Shown in pieces: positions 1 through 9,760 of a stretch of 64,000 nucleotides of DNA. A model generated the notes under the pieces. That model saw only the letters and a program-made list of their open reading frames with translations. It searched no databases and was not told the origin of the DNA. The position numbers and the translations under genes are program-made. Numbering within the stretch: the stretch's first letter is position 1; each line of letters starts with the position of its first letter. The stretch is from Mixta mediterraneensis (GTDB lineage Bacteria > Pseudomonadota > Gammaproteobacteria > Enterobacterales > Enterobacteriaceae), in assembly GCF_014946725.1 (NCBI RefSeq), contig NZ_JACFXY010000002.1:310001-374000 (forward strand). The letters are read 5' to 3'.

Positions 1-1
1 A

Positions 2-397
2 ACGTTAAAGCTGGTGGTGCGGCCCGAACATCCGCTTCTGAGTGACAACGTCACGCTTTCGCGCGCGATGCAGTGGCCAGTCGTGATTTCACCTAAAGGT
101 ACAGCACCACGCCGCATCGCTCAGCAGATGCTGGATGAACAAGGCTGCGTGCTGCCGCCTAATTGTGTCGAGACGTCATCAACGTCTCTGGCGCGTCAGC
201 TTGCATTACGTTATGACTATATCTGGTTTGTCCCTTCTGGCGCGATTAAAGAAGATCTGACCCACAATGCCGTTTGCGCCCTGCCGATTAACTCTTCTGG
301 CCCCGGCGAACCGGTGGGAATTATCACCCGGACCGGTAATACGTTGAGTCTGAGCGCTGAAGTTCTGATGGCGACCATCCGCAAATTCCACAATTAA
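2..397 (+). CDS. LysR-family transcriptional regulator, C-terminal part
   Basis: The open frame runs in from the left edge of the window, so the helix-turn-helix end is missing. The visible 130 or so residues look like the second half of a LysR substrate-binding domain: a QLALRYDYIWFVPSGAI stretch, a GPGEPVGIITR stretch, and a final amphipathic helix. This layout resembles the PcaQ/GbpR branch of the family. The gene converges on smrA; its TAA stop overlaps the original smrA stop by two bases. In E. coli the LysR gene abgR also neighbours smrA, but there is not enough sequence here to call orthology. The effector is unknown. Confidence 0.75.
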   Translation, partial: TLKLVVRPEHPLLSDNVTLSRAMQWPVVISPKGTAPRRIAQQMLDEQGCVLPPNCVETSSTSLARQLALRYDYIWFVPSGAIKEDLTHNAVCALPINSSGPGEPVGIITRTGNTLSLSAEVLMATIRKFHN

Positions 398-962
398 CGG
401 CTGCGTTTGGCGTGCCGTTCGCGGTTATCCAGACGCGCTTTATCGGTTTTGCGCATACCAACATATAACACGCCCCGCTGCCGCCGTGTTGATTCTGGGC
501 CACGCAAAAAGACTGTACATCATCGAACTGTTTCAGCCAGCGAGCCAAATAACTGCGCACGATGTTAGCGTGGGATTCATTGTTACGCCCTTTACCATGG
601 ATAATCAGCAAATTACGCAGGCTGTCTTTGCGTGCTTGCTGGATAAAGCTAAACACTGCCTGACGACAGGTTTCAACCGGCTGGCGCAGCAGATTCAGGC
701 TGGCATCCAGGGGATATCCACCTTTGCGCAGTTTGTCCAGTACACCTTGCTGAATGCCATCCGCTTTGTATTCCAGCAAGGTATCCAGCGGCACAATATC
801 CAGATAGCCTCGCGTCAGGAAGTTTTCCTGCTCCGCTTCGGGTTGTCTCTGCCGGGGTGCCTTAGTAGACGGTGATTTTAACCATAAGGTATTGGCCGTA
901 TCTTTCAGTGGAATGACCTCACCCATGGCAGCTCGAAAAATATTGTCGTCATCAAGATTCAT
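324..962 (-). CDS. smrA: SmrA, Smr-domain protein with frameshifted C-terminus
   Basis: Homologue of E. coli SmrA (YdaL), a small Smr-domain protein; the family comprises DNA- or RNA-nicking endonucleases related to the MutS2 C-terminus. The Smr core is visible: LDLR-like start (GYLDIVPLDTLLEY), the LLIIHGKGR motif around residue 120, and HGGSGACY. After GGSGACY the frame is wrong: it continues with 38 residues read antisense through the LysR gene and stops at 324. In the next frame the DNA at 394-460 encodes a normal-looking end (MRKTDKARLDNRERHAKRSR) with its stop at 394-396. A small indel near 457-466 therefore separates the core from its native tail. The Smr motifs are intact, so activity may survive. 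A sequencing error is possible. Confidence 0.8.
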   Translation of the reverse strand: MNLDDDNIFRAAMGEVIPLKDTANTLWLKSPSTKAPRQRQPEAEQENFLTRGYLDIVPLDTLLEYKADGIQQGVLDKLRKGGYPLDASLNLLRQPVETCRQAVFSFIQQARKDSLRNLLIIHGKGRNNESHANIVRSYLARWLKQFDDVQSFCVAQNQHGGSGACYMLVCAKPIKRVWITANGTPNAAVNCGICGWSPSELQRSDSTYYRSG

Positions 963-1272
963 GGTTATTCACACCTGTTTTATTGAGGAAATGCAAAACT
1001 GGCTCAGTCAGAAATCATAGTAAATAGGCAGTTGCTACGCTAAACGCATTTTTGGTGAGAGCCAGCAAAAGAAAATTTATGTTTTTGATCAAAAAAACGG
1101 CAACATTTCGTGACAAAACCGCCATTGCCTGAGCTTCACGGCCCGTGGTTCCTCTGTTTTAGATTTATTAAACCAACCTTATACTTTGTAAGCTTAAAGC
1201 TGCCTGCATACGTTCCCTTCAGCCTGAAAAATGTTAAAATTCCCCCCAGGCAACTATCGTAGAGCTATCATT
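963..1272. other. smrA-fnr divergent intergenic region
   Basis: This 310-bp AT-rich gap must hold the promoters of smrA (leftward) and fnr (rightward). A TATACT at 1180-1185 with a TTTAGA 16 bp upstream is a possible fnr promoter. A TTGATC at 1085-1090 is only half of an FNR site. No small gene was seen. Confidence 0.4.
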
Positions 1273-2025
1273 ATGATACCTGAAAAACGCAGCATTCGAC
1301 GTATTCAGTCAGGCGGTTGTGCTATTCACTGCCAGGATTGCAGTATCAGCCAGCTATGTATCCCTTTTACGCTTAACGAGCATGAGCTGGATCAACTCGA
1401 CAATATTATTGAGCGTAAAAAACCCATCCAAAAAGGTCAAACACTCTTCAAAGCGGGTGATGATTTGAAATCGCTTTACGCCATCCGCTCCGGCACCCTA
1501 AAAAGCTATACCATCACTGAACAAGGTGACGAACAGATCACCGGTTTTCATCTGGCGGGTGACTTAGTGGGATTTGATGCCATCATGGGCGGAAATCATC
1601 CCAGCTTTGCACAGGCATTAGAAACGGCAATGGTATGCGAAATTCCTTTCGAAACGCTGGACGATCTTTCCGGTAAAATGCCCGCCCTACGTCAGCAGAT
1701 GATGCGTCTGATGAGCGGCGAAATTAAAGGCGATCAGGATATGATCCTGCTGCTATCGAAAAAGAATGCAGAAGAGCGTTTAGCGGCGTTTGTCTGGAAT
1801 CTCTCGCGTCGCTTTGGTCAACGCGGTTTTTCACAGCGCGAAATCCGCCTCACTATGACACGCGGAGACATTGGTAATTATCTCGGCCTGACCGTTGAAA
1901 CGATTAGTCGTTTATTAGGACGCTTCCAAAAAAGCGGCATGCTGGCGGTTAAAGGAAAATATATTACTATTGAAAACCATTCGTTACTGGCTGAACTCGC
2001 AGGACAGAGTCATCAGGCAGCTTAA
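1273..2025 (+). CDS. fnr: Fnr, oxygen-sensing global regulator
   Basis: CRP/FNR-family regulator that switches on anaerobic genes and represses aerobic ones when its [4Fe-4S] cluster is intact. The protein is 250 residues, the E. coli length, when started at ATG 1273 ([12 protein letters not shown]); an upstream in-frame ATG at 1231 would add 14 residues not found in E. coli Fnr. The cluster cysteines C20, C23 and C29 are present in the [14 protein letters not shown] segment, and the fourth lies in AMVCEIPF. The cyclic-nucleotide-like barrel follows (about 30-150), then a dimerisation helix and the DNA-recognition helix with the ETISR motif. It lies next to uspE, as in E. coli. Confidence 0.97.
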   Translation: MIPEKRSIRRIQSGGCAIHCQDCSISQLCIPFTLNEHELDQLDNIIERKKPIQKGQTLFKAGDDLKSLYAIRSGTLKSYTITEQGDEQITGFHLAGDLVGFDAIMGGNHPSFAQALETAMVCEIPFETLDDLSGKMPALRQQMMRLMSGEIKGDQDMILLLSKKNAEERLAAFVWNLSRRFGQRGFSQREIRLTMTRGDIGNYLGLTVETISRLLGRFQKSGMLAVKGKYITIENHSLLAELAGQSHQAA

Positions 2026-2144
2026 TAAATTTGCCGGTTCGTTAAATGTTATTTAATTGATCCGGCAACAACTTTTTCTCTTTTTCCCCGCATGAACATA
2101 GGCTATCTTTGATCCAATCGCTTTGGTTTATGGAGAGTGCCCTT

Positions 2145-3101
2145 ATGTCCCGCTACCAAAATATTCTGGTCGCCATTGATGCACAACAAGACGATCAACC
2201 GGCATTACGCCGGGCGGTTTATCTTAATCAACTCATCGGCGGCAAAATCAAAGCCTTTTTGCCTATTTATGATTTTTCGTATGAGATGACTACCCTGCTT
2301 TCGCCTGATGAACGCTCTTCAATGCGTCAGGGTGTTATTAGCCAACGAACTGAATGGATTTGTGAACAGGCGCATGCTTATCTTGAGGCGGGCGTTGAAA
2401 TTGAGATTAAGGTTATCTGGCACAACCGACCTTATGAAGCCATTATTCAGGAAGTCTTGAGCCACAATCATGATTTAGTCCTGAAAATGGCGCATCAACA
2501 TGATCGCCTCGAAGCGGTGATTTTTACGCCTACCGACTGGCATCTGTTGCGCAAATGTCCTTGTCCGGTGTGGATGGTGAAAGATCAGCCCTGGCCGGAA
2601 GGCGGCAAAGCCGTTGTTGCAGTTAACCTCGCCAGCGAAGAGCCGCATCATGATGGAATGAATCAGAAACTGATTCGCGAAACGGTGAAGCTTGCCGAAA
2701 TGGTTAACCACACCGAAGTACATCTGGTCGGTGCTTATCCCATCACGCCGATCAATATCGCCATCGAACTGCCTGACTTTGATCCCAGCGTATATAACGA
2801 CGCCATTCGCGGCCAGCATTTAGTAGCAATGAAAGCCTTGCGTCAAAAGTTCTCGATTAGTGAAGAGTTCACACACGTTGCGAGGGGATTGTCTGAAGAG
2901 GTGATTCCCGATTTAGCCGGGCATTTAGACGCAGGTGTCGTGGTTTTAGGCACCATTGGACGTACCGGTTTATCGGCGGCTTTCCTTGGTAATACCGCTG
3001 AACAGGTTATCGATCATTTACGCTGTGATTTACTGGCGATTAAGCCAGATGATTTTAAATCACCGATTAATTTGGATGACGAAGAGGATCAGGACGATTA
3101 A
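2145..3101 (+). CDS. uspE: UspE, tandem universal stress protein
   Basis: Two universal-stress-protein domains in one 318-residue chain (E. coli UspE has 316): roughly residues 1-150 and 160-305. The second ends in the typical [20 protein letters not shown]. UspE supports stress resistance, motility and aggregation in E. coli; no enzyme activity is established. The ATG at 2145 has a GGAGA ribosome site 8 bp upstream and gives the E. coli-like start [12 protein letters not shown]; an in-frame codon at 2109 lacks one. It lies 119 bp after fnr in the same direction and ends in an acidic tail followed by a strong terminator. Confidence 0.96.
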   Translation: MSRYQNILVAIDAQQDDQPALRRAVYLNQLIGGKIKAFLPIYDFSYEMTTLLSPDERSSMRQGVISQRTEWICEQAHAYLEAGVEIEIKVIWHNRPYEAIIQEVLSHNHDLVLKMAHQHDRLEAVIFTPTDWHLLRKCPCPVWMVKDQPWPEGGKAVVAVNLASEEPHHDGMNQKLIRETVKLAEMVNHTEVHLVGAYPITPINIAIELPDFDPSVYNDAIRGQHLVAMKALRQKFSISEEFTHVARGLSEEVIPDLAGHLDAGVVVLGTIGRTGLSAAFLGNTAEQVIDHLRCDLLAIKPDDFKSPINLDDEEDQDD

Positions 3102-3116
3102 TCGTCATTAGAATTG

Positions 3117-3150
3117 AAAAAAGGGCGGCTTATTTAGCCGCCCTTTTTTC
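3117..3150. terminator. Bidirectional terminator between uspE and pntB
   Basis: An A6 run, the stem GGGCGGCT/AGCCGCCC and a T6 run form a symmetrical hairpin between two convergent genes. It should stop transcription from both sides. Confidence 0.9.
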
Positions 3151-3159
3151 TACAGGTTA

Positions 3160-4548
3160 CTACAGTGCTTTTAAAATACCTTCGACGCTGGCTTTGGCAT
3201 CGCCAAATAACATCTGTGTATTGTCCTTAAAGAACAGCGGATTCTGCACGCCGGCGTAACCGGTATTCATTGAACGCTTAAATACAATCACGTTCTGCGC
3301 TTTCCACACTTCCAGCACGGGCATCCCGGCAATAGGACTGTGCGGATCTTCCAGCGCCGCTGGGTTCACCGTGTCGTTAGCACCAATCACCAGTACAGTA
3401 TCGGTATCGCTGAAGTCGTCATTGATTTCATCCATCTCCAGCACGACATCGTAGGGCACTTTGGCTTCAGCCAACAGTACGTTCATATGTCCTGGCAAAC
3501 GCCCCGCTACCGGATGGATGCCGAAACGGACGTTAATACCGCGAGCACGCAACTTATCGGTGATTTCAGCAACCGGATACTGCGCTTGCGCCACAGCCAT
3601 TCCATAGCCTGGCGTGATAATCACCGAAGAGGACGCTTTCAGCACTTCAGCCGTTTCTTCAGCGGTGATTTCACGATGCTCCCCGACTTCTTCGCTTGTG
3701 CTATCGATGCGGGTATCCGTACCAAATCCACCCGCGATAACGCTAATAAAGGAGCGGTTCATCGCCTTACACATAATGTAGGACAGAATGGCACCCGAAG
3801 AACCGACTAACGCGCCGGTGACGATCAGCAAGTCATTGCTCAGCATAAATCCCGCTGCCGCTGCCGCCCACCCCGAATAGGAGTTCAGCATGGAAACCAC
3901 CACAGGCATATCCGCGCCGCCAATTGACGCCACCAGATGCCAGCCGAAAGCCAGTGCAATCACTATCATCACTAACAGCGCAAATACCTGCGCGCCGGTG
4001 CTGTCGGTATTAACAAACCACAGCAGTAACAGGAACGAAACGATCAGCGCTAGCAGGTTCAGCTTGTGGCGATGCGGTAGCATCAGCGGGCGCGATGAAA
4101 TCTTGCCACACAGCTTGCCAAACGCCACCAGTGAACCCGTAAACGTTACGGCACCAATGAAGATCCCGATAAAAACTTCGCTCAGGTGGATGTTTTCCAT
4201 CACATCCGGCAGGCCAGGCGCATGGTCGATATAGCTGTTGATGCCAACTAACACTGCGGCTAAACCAACGAAGCTGTGCAGAATGGCGACCAGCTCGGGC
4301 ATTTCGGTCATTTCGACCTTTTTTGCCAGACGTATACCAATCGCGCCGCCTATCACCATCGCTAACAGTATCCAGGCCACATTACCGCTGTCTGGACCAA
4401 AGATAGTGGCGATCAGCGCGATCGCCATCCCGCTGATACCAAAGGTATTACCCTGCTTAGACGTCTCGTGTTTTGAGAGGCCAGCCAGGCTACAAATAAA
4501 CAGAATTGCGGCAACAATGTATGCTGCAGTGACTAATCCGCCAGACAT
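3160..4548 (-). CDS. pntB: PntB, proton-translocating transhydrogenase beta subunit
   Basis: Beta subunit of the membrane-bound NAD(P) transhydrogenase, which uses the proton gradient to reduce NADP+ with NADH. The 462 residues match E. coli PntB in length. The first two thirds hold the hydrophobic membrane segments (dII). The last 170 residues form the NADP(H)-binding domain dIII with [10 protein letters not shown] and [10 protein letters not shown]. It follows pntA with a 3-bp gap and is clearly co-transcribed with it. Confidence 0.97.
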   Translation of the reverse strand: MSGGLVTAAYIVAAILFICSLAGLSKHETSKQGNTFGISGMAIALIATIFGPDSGNVAWILLAMVIGGAIGIRLAKKVEMTEMPELVAILHSFVGLAAVLVGINSYIDHAPGLPDVMENIHLSEVFIGIFIGAVTFTGSLVAFGKLCGKISSRPLMLPHRHKLNLLALIVSFLLLLWFVNTDSTGAQVFALLVMIVIALAFGWHLVASIGGADMPVVVSMLNSYSGWAAAAAGFMLSNDLLIVTGALVGSSGAILSYIMCKAMNRSFISVIAGGFGTDTRIDSTSEEVGEHREITAEETAEVLKASSSVIITPGYGMAVAQAQYPVAEITDKLRARGINVRFGIHPVAGRLPGHMNVLLAEAKVPYDVVLEMDEINDDFSDTDTVLVIGANDTVNPAALEDPHSPIAGMPVLEVWKAQNVIVFKRSMNTGYAGVQNPLFFKDNTQMLFGDAKASVEGILKAL

Positions 4549-4551
4549 GTG

Positions 4552-6081
4552 TTACCCCTTACGAAACATTTTCAGCATGCGTTGGGTGACCGTAAAGCCA
4601 CCAAAAATATTGATGCTGGCGATCAGCACCGCAATAAAGGAAATAAACGTGACCCATCCGCCGTGGCCCATTTGCAGTACCGCGCCGATCACGATGATGC
4701 CTGAGATGGCGTTGGTTACCGACATCAGCGGCGTATGCAGTGCATGGCTCACGTTCCATACCACGTAATACCCCACCACGCAGGACAGCGCAAAAACCGT
4801 GAAGTGCGACAGGAATTCGCCCGGCGCTACGTTTGCCAGACAGGCAAACAGCACAATCGCCAGGGCAATCAGCAGGTATTTACGCAGCGGTGATGTCGGT
4901 TTAGCGTCAGTTTTTTGCACCGGCTCAACGGTAGCTGCCGCTTTCGGTGTGGCAGACACCTGAATCGGCGGAGCTGGCCAGGTGATTTCGCCATCACGAA
5001 TCACAGTCACACCGCGCACCACAACGTCGTCGAAATCGACAGCAATGTCGCCGTTCTTTTCTCTGCACAGTAATTTAATCAGATTGACCAGATTAGTACC
5101 GTATAGCTGTGAAGATTGTGTTGGCAGACGGCTTGGCAGATCGGTATAACCGATAATCTTTACGCCATTCGGCGTTACTGTGACCTGGTCGGCGACAGTT
5201 AAAGCACAGTTTCCCCCGGTCTGGGCCGCCAGATCGACGATAACACTGCCCGGTTTCATGCTGGCCACCATCTCTTCGGTGATCAGCTTTGGTGCGGGTT
5301 TCCCTGGGATCAGAGCGGTGGTGACAATAATGTCAACCTCTTTAGCCTGATTCGCGAACAATGCCATTTCGGCTTTGATGAAGGCTTCCGACATCACTTT
5401 GGCGTAGCCGTCGCCGCTACCTGCTTCCTCTTCAAAATCCAGCTCAAGGAACTCGGCGCCCATGCTCTGCACTTGCTCTTTTACTTCTGGCCGGGTGTCA
5501 AAGGCTCGCACAATTGCGCCCAGACTACCTGCTGCTCCAATTGCCGCCAGCCCTGCCACACCTGCGCCAATCACCATAACTTTAGCCGGGGGGACTTTAC
5601 CCGCTGCCGTAATTTGCCCGGTAAAAAAACGACCAAATTCATGGGCAGCTTCTACAATTGCGCGATAACCCGCAATATTCGCCATTGAGCTCAGCGCATC
5701 AAGGGACTGAGCGCGCGAGATACGCGGCACCGAATCCATTGCCATCACGGTAACATTGCGTGCAGCCAGTTTTTCCAGTAGTGCAGGATTTTGTGCTGGC
5801 CAGATAAAACTCACCAGAGTGCTGCCTTCACGGGTCAGCGAGATCTCCTCATCGTCTGGTGCGTTCACTTTCAAAACGATAGCGGATTGCCAAACCTGCT
5901 GGCGGTCAGCAAGTGTCGCGCCTGCGGCAACGTAGCTTTCATCTTCAAAGCTTGCGCGTTTACCGGCGTCATGCTCAATGGTCACGCTAAAACCCAGCTT
6001 AATCAGTTGTTCAACCGTTTTTGGCGTAGCAGCTACGCGCGATTCGTTTAACAACCGTTCTTTGGGAATTCCAATTAACAT
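4552..6081 (-). CDS. pntA: PntA, proton-translocating transhydrogenase alpha subunit
   Basis: Alpha subunit of the same transhydrogenase. The NAD(H)-binding domain dI fills about residues 1-380, with the Rossmann motif [18 protein letters not shown], the [18 protein letters not shown] segment and the mobile loop around [13 protein letters not shown]. Four membrane helices follow after residue 405. The ATG at 6081 ([10 protein letters not shown]) matches the E. coli start and has an AGGGA site 7 bp upstream; an ATG at 6096 would add five residues. pntA is the first gene of pntAB. Confidence 0.96.
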   Translation of the reverse strand: MLIGIPKERLLNESRVAATPKTVEQLIKLGFSVTIEHDAGKRASFEDESYVAAGATLADRQQVWQSAIVLKVNAPDDEEISLTREGSTLVSFIWPAQNPALLEKLAARNVTVMAMDSVPRISRAQSLDALSSMANIAGYRAIVEAAHEFGRFFTGQITAAGKVPPAKVMVIGAGVAGLAAIGAAGSLGAIVRAFDTRPEVKEQVQSMGAEFLELDFEEEAGSGDGYAKVMSEAFIKAEMALFANQAKEVDIIVTTALIPGKPAPKLITEEMVASMKPGSVIVDLAAQTGGNCALTVADQVTVTPNGVKIIGYTDLPSRLPTQSSQLYGTNLVNLIKLLCREKNGDIAVDFDDVVVRGVTVIRDGEITWPAPPIQVSATPKAAATVEPVQKTDAKPTSPLRKYLLIALAIVLFACLANVAPGEFLSHFTVFALSCVVGYYVVWNVSHALHTPLMSVTNAISGIIVIGAVLQMGHGGWVTFISFIAVLIASINIFGGFTVTQRMLKMFRKG

Positions 6082-6621
6082 AATGTTCCCTTTCATCGGT
6101 TAAAGGATGATGGCCTGTTAGCTACACAACAACACAACGCCTGAAACACTGTTTCAGGCGCTTATGAATGAAATGTACTTGTTTCGAAGTGTTTATAACC
6201 TACTGAAAATATGACGAGTGATCTATAGCGATAATACATCCTTATGACATTCACATTATTATTCAGTATCACAGAATAAATTCCGCCTTTTATCACTGGC
6301 ATTCGTCCGTTAAATAAAATTATCGACTATGAAAAATCGTATCATGGCGCACATCACTTCGATAAAAACCTTTATTTAACAATGCATTAACTGTTATAAC
6401 ATTAAGCCTTACCACTAATAGTGGTTATCCCAATGAAACACAGCCATAACAGCAAGGCGTGACGATTGAATGAAAAAGCGATAGCGGTTAACGAGATATG
6501 TCGCAAAAAATGGCTGCGACAGCCTGTTTATAACATGTAATAATCAGCGGCTAATCTGTTATACGTCAAGAGTCCAGCACGTTTTCGTACTCATTTTTGC
6601 GTAAGGCGAAGGATCATTTTT
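6082..6621. other. pntA-ydgH divergent intergenic region
   Basis: About 540 bp of AT-rich DNA with promoters for pntA (leftward) and ydgH (rightward). It contains a perfect inverted repeat at 6138-6160, ACCAC/GTGGT arms at 6411-6425, and GTCGCA/TGCGAC arms near 6502-6522. No open frame with a convincing ribosome site was found. Confidence 0.5.
6138..6160. repeat. Perfect 10-bp inverted repeat upstream of pntA
   Basis: CGCCTGAAAC and its exact complement GTTTCAGGCG are separated by ACT. The repeat lies 57 bp upstream of the pntA start codon and is not followed by a T run in either direction. It could be an operator or a leader hairpin in the pntAB mRNA. Its function is unknown. Confidence 0.6.
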
Positions 6622-7575
6622 ATGAAGCTGAAGAACACTATTCTGGCGTCCACCTTGTTATCGCTGTTAGCAGCCAATGCATTTGCTGCACAGGAACTCA
6701 CGCCGGAAAAAGCGGCCGCGTTGAAGCCATTCGAACGTATTAATATCACCGGCCGTTTCAACGCGATTGGCGATGCTGCCGACGCGGTGTCAAAGCGCGC
6801 AGATGAGTCAGGCGCTGCCTACTACTACATTCAGGGTATCAATGACAGCAACGGCAACAGCGGCAACTGGCGCGTCACCGCCGATCTGTACAAAACGAAT
6901 GCAGCTGAAAAGAAAGACAAAAAAACCTATCGCAGCTTTAATGGTGTGAAAGAGCTGCCAAAGGCGGAAGCCTATTTACTGGAGCCGTTCGATACCGTCT
7001 CAGCCAGTGGTTTTTTCGCCAGTCAGCCAGATGTCAATGACGCCATTTCCAGAGCCGCGAAAGCTAAAGGCGCAGCCTCTTTCTTTATTATTCGTCAGAT
7101 CGATGCCAACAACGGCGGCAACCAATACATCACTGCCTATGTTTATAAAGCGGATGCCAAAGAACGTAAGGTACAAAGTCCGAACCTGATTCCGGCTGAT
7201 TCTCAGTCAGGTAAAACTGCTCTGGCAGCGGGTGGCGCAGCAGCGAAAAAAGTAGAATTTCCGGGCGTCGCATCGTCTGAAACACCAAGCCGCAGCGTGG
7301 GACGCTTCTTTGAAACGCAAAGCTCTACTGGCAAACGTTACACCGTAACGACGCCAGATGGGAAATCCATTCAGGAAGTGAATGCGATTACCGCAGCGCA
7401 AATGCAGCCATTTGATACCGTAACCTTCACTGGTCATTTCGGTTCACCAACCGAAGTGTCTGAAGAAGTGGCGAAGCGCGCAGCTGATAAAGGTGCCAAA
7501 TATTACCACGTCACACGCCAATGGCAGAATCAGAGCGGCGGTAATTTAACCGTCACCGCGGACCTCTTTAAGTAA
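6622..7575 (+). CDS. ydgH: YdgH, secreted protein with three DUF1471 domains
   Basis: 317-residue exported protein with a clear Sec signal (MKLKNTILASTLLSLLAANAFA). Three DUF1471 (YhcN/BhsA-type) domains follow, each with a PFdtvsftG-like start, a ddAvskrAddkGA helix and a YYyI/tVTADLyK end, at about 30-105, 115-170 and 250-317. E. coli YdgH has the same three-domain layout and acts in envelope homeostasis. The final domain ends exactly at the stop. The GAAGGA ribosome site is 8 bp upstream. Confidence 0.94.
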   Translation: MKLKNTILASTLLSLLAANAFAAQELTPEKAAALKPFERINITGRFNAIGDAADAVSKRADESGAAYYYIQGINDSNGNSGNWRVTADLYKTNAAEKKDKKTYRSFNGVKELPKAEAYLLEPFDTVSASGFFASQPDVNDAISRAAKAKGAASFFIIRQIDANNGGNQYITAYVYKADAKERKVQSPNLIPADSQSGKTALAAGGAAAKKVEFPGVASSETPSRSVGRFFETQSSTGKRYTVTTPDGKSIQEVNAITAAQMQPFDTVTFTGHFGSPTEVSEEVAKRAADKGAKYYHVTRQWQNQSGGNLTVTADLFK

Positions 7576-7580
7576 TCATC

Positions 7581-7604
7581 GCCGGGCGGTGCCAGCCGCC
7601 CGGC
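7581..7604 (+). terminator. Probable ydgH terminator
   Basis: A 9-bp perfect GC stem, GCCGGGCGG/CCGCCCGGC, begins 6 bp after the ydgH stop. Only a short T run (TGTTTG) follows, so termination may be partial. Confidence 0.6.
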
Positions 7605-7779
7605 TGTTTGCATAATTCCTGCCCAATTTTGCATAAACACGCGTTGCCATCTCTTCCTGTACTCCGTAAAATCTGCCGCCTGCTTTTCAGGGGATTTTAT
7701 CGTCTTTTCCATCTGAGCTACGATATAAATTTAAGATTCGCCGTTTTACCCAGTTACTTATGCTAGCAGGAAGGATGTT

Positions 7780-9171
7780 TTGGAGAAAAAATTAGGTCTT
7801 GGCGCCCTGACAGCGCTGGTGCTCAGTTCCATGCTGGGCGCAGGCGTTTTCAGCCTGCCACAGAATATGGCAGCCGTAGCCGGCCCAGCCGCGTTGCTCA
7901 TTGGCTGGCTAATTACCGGGGTTGGCATTATTTTTCTTGCGCTGGCCATGCTGATGCTGACGCGTCTTAAACCTGAATTAGATGGCGGCATCTTTACCTA
8001 CGCACGCGCCGGTTTTGGCGAACTGATGGGGTTCTGCTCAGCATGGGGATATTGGTTGTGTGCGGTGATCGCCAACGTTTCTTATCTGGTGATTGTATTT
8101 TCCGCGCTGAGCTTTTTTACTGACACGCCGGATCGTATCGTTTTTGGCGACGGTAACACCTGGCAGGCTATGCTGGGCGCGTCAGTGCTCCTGTGGCTGG
8201 TACATAGTTTAGTGCTTCGTGGGGTGCAAACCGCGGCAGCTATCAATCTGCTGGCAACACTGGGTAAATTAGTTCCACTCTTGCTGTTCATCATCCTGGC
8301 CGTAATGGCGTTCAGTTATGACCGCTTTCACTTCGACTTTTCGGGCGTCACGCTCGGACAACCGCTGTGGGAGCAAATTAAGCAGACCATGCTAATTACT
8401 TTGTGGGTCTTTATTGGCGTTGAAGGCGCAGTAGTGGTTTCTGCACGGGCGCGAAATAAAAAAGATGTCGGGCGCGCCACCTTACTGGCTGTGTTAGCTG
8501 CACTGCTGGTTTACCTGCTGGTGACATTATTGTCGTTAGGTATCGTACCGCGCGCTGAGCTGGCAGAAATGCGTAATCCTTCCATGGCGGGTTTAATGAC
8601 GCATTTGATTGGTTACGGAGGGGATGCGGTTATTGCGTTGGGACTGATTGTCTCCGTTTGCGGCGCCTATCTGAGCTGGACGATAATGGCAGCGGAAATC
8701 CCTTTTATTGCTGCACAGCAAGGGGCTTTCCCCCGCAGTATCGCTCGTCAGAATCCGCGAAATGCGCCTGCTGCTTCACTTTGGCTGACGAATGGCAGCG
8801 TTCAGATTTGCCTGATTGCTATCGCTCTGACGCATGCCGATTACAATACGCTGTTAAATATTGCGTCCGAAATGATTCTGGTGCCCTATTTACTGGTGGG
8901 TTTATATCTCATCAAGGTCGTGCGCGGTCAGCAACAGCCGCTGGCGTTAGCCATCGGTATCGGTGCCAGCCTATATGGTATCTGGCTGCTTTATGCGTCT
9001 GGTCCAATGCACCTGCTAATGTCGGTGGTGCTCTATGCGCCAGGTATGCTGTTATTTTTATTTGCGCGCCGTGGCGGCCGTAGCGATATTGCGCTTACGT
9101 CACTTGAACGCGTGGCAATGGGATTAATTATTGCAGCAACACTGCCTGCAACGTGGCGATTAATGGCCTAA
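7780..9171 (+). CDS. ydgI: YdgI, putative arginine/ornithine antiporter
   Basis: 463-residue APC-superfamily transporter closely matching E. coli YdgI, which belongs to the ArcD-type basic amino acid antiporter group. About twelve hydrophobic segments are visible, with the family motifs SSMLGAGVFSLPQNMA at the start, GGIFTYARAGFGE near residue 70 and VFIGVEGAVVVSARAR near 215. No arginine deiminase genes are near, so the physiological substrate pair is inferred from family. The start is TTG at 7780, preceded by CAGGAAGG; this matches the MEKKLGLGALTAL beginning of the E. coli protein. Confidence 0.93.
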   Translation: MEKKLGLGALTALVLSSMLGAGVFSLPQNMAAVAGPAALLIGWLITGVGIIFLALAMLMLTRLKPELDGGIFTYARAGFGELMGFCSAWGYWLCAVIANVSYLVIVFSALSFFTDTPDRIVFGDGNTWQAMLGASVLLWLVHSLVLRGVQTAAAINLLATLGKLVPLLLFIILAVMAFSYDRFHFDFSGVTLGQPLWEQIKQTMLITLWVFIGVEGAVVVSARARNKKDVGRATLLAVLAALLVYLLVTLLSLGIVPRAELAEMRNPSMAGLMTHLIGYGGDAVIALGLIVSVCGAYLSWTIMAAEIPFIAAQQGAFPRSIARQNPRNAPAASLWLTNGSVQICLIAIALTHADYNTLLNIASEMILVPYLLVGLYLIKVVRGQQQPLALAIGIGASLYGIWLLYASGPMHLLMSVVLYAPGMLLFLFARRGGRSDIALTSLERVAMGLIIAATLPATWRLMA

Positions 9172-9581
9172 TGAGACTGGCCGGGAATGGAGACGCACAG
9201 CAGGTCACCCTGCTGTGACAACGTCAGAGGTTTACGGTATTCCTGCTGGATTGCATCCAGTTGCTGGCCAGAGAGCGGATAAGGCAGCTGAATATCAAAG
9301 CGGCTGATATGTTGCTGTTCAGCCAGCGTGATCAGGCGAGCAATGTTAATCTCGTCACTCACCTGCGTTGAAATGATTTGTAATGCTAATTCTTTTAGAT
9401 GCTCATCGCTGGCCTGTAAACTGTGCGCAGATTTGCGTGTTACCATGCCAAAAATCGGTAATACGCCATAAATGGCATCAACGAAACTCCAGCGTTTTTT
9501 ACAAGATGCGGAAAGGAAATCGGTGTAATTGAAGCAGATGCGGTCACAGTATATGGCTGAAGCCAGCTCTTTATCAGACAC
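9168..9581 (-). CDS. Conserved-looking protein of unknown function
   Basis: I do not recognise this gene. It encodes about 137 residues, has no signal peptide or membrane segment, and overlaps the convergent ydgI stop by four bases. The first half is cysteine-bearing (YCDRICFNY, SASCKKRW); the second half is helical and acidic. An ATG at 9596 has no ribosome site before it. The GTG at 9581 has AGGAG exactly 7 bp upstream, so I favour the GTG. In E. coli this position between ydgI and rstA holds other genes (folM, ydgC). Coding potential is supported by typical codon use and clean boundaries only. Confidence 0.6.
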   Translation of the reverse strand: MSDKELASAIYCDRICFNYTDFLSASCKKRWSFVDAIYGVLPIFGMVTRKSAHSLQASDEHLKELALQIISTQVSDEINIARLITLAEQQHISRFDIQLPYPLSGQQLDAIQQEYRKPLTLSQQGDLLCVSIPGQSH

Positions 9582-9760
9582 ACTCACGCTCCTCATGTTT
9601 ATCGTTGCGGTTCCGAAGCTTGCGCGAAAAAACGCAGAGCTAATGATGCCACATCATGCTGGCTCTATACCAGTAACATAAGGATATTTCGTGCGGTAGC
9701 GCGGAACTTAATAGCGGGAAAAGTTATGCTGCGGCCCGTACTTACATGCCTTTGCCCATT

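Noticed and set aside
1080..1100. FNR autoregulatory site before fnr
   Set aside because: TTGATC is followed by AAAAAAAC and not by ATCAA at the right distance; only one half-site fits.
9610..9630. PhoP box before rstA
   Set aside because: TGTTTA is followed by GCGGTT at the 5-bp spacing; the second half-site is too poor.
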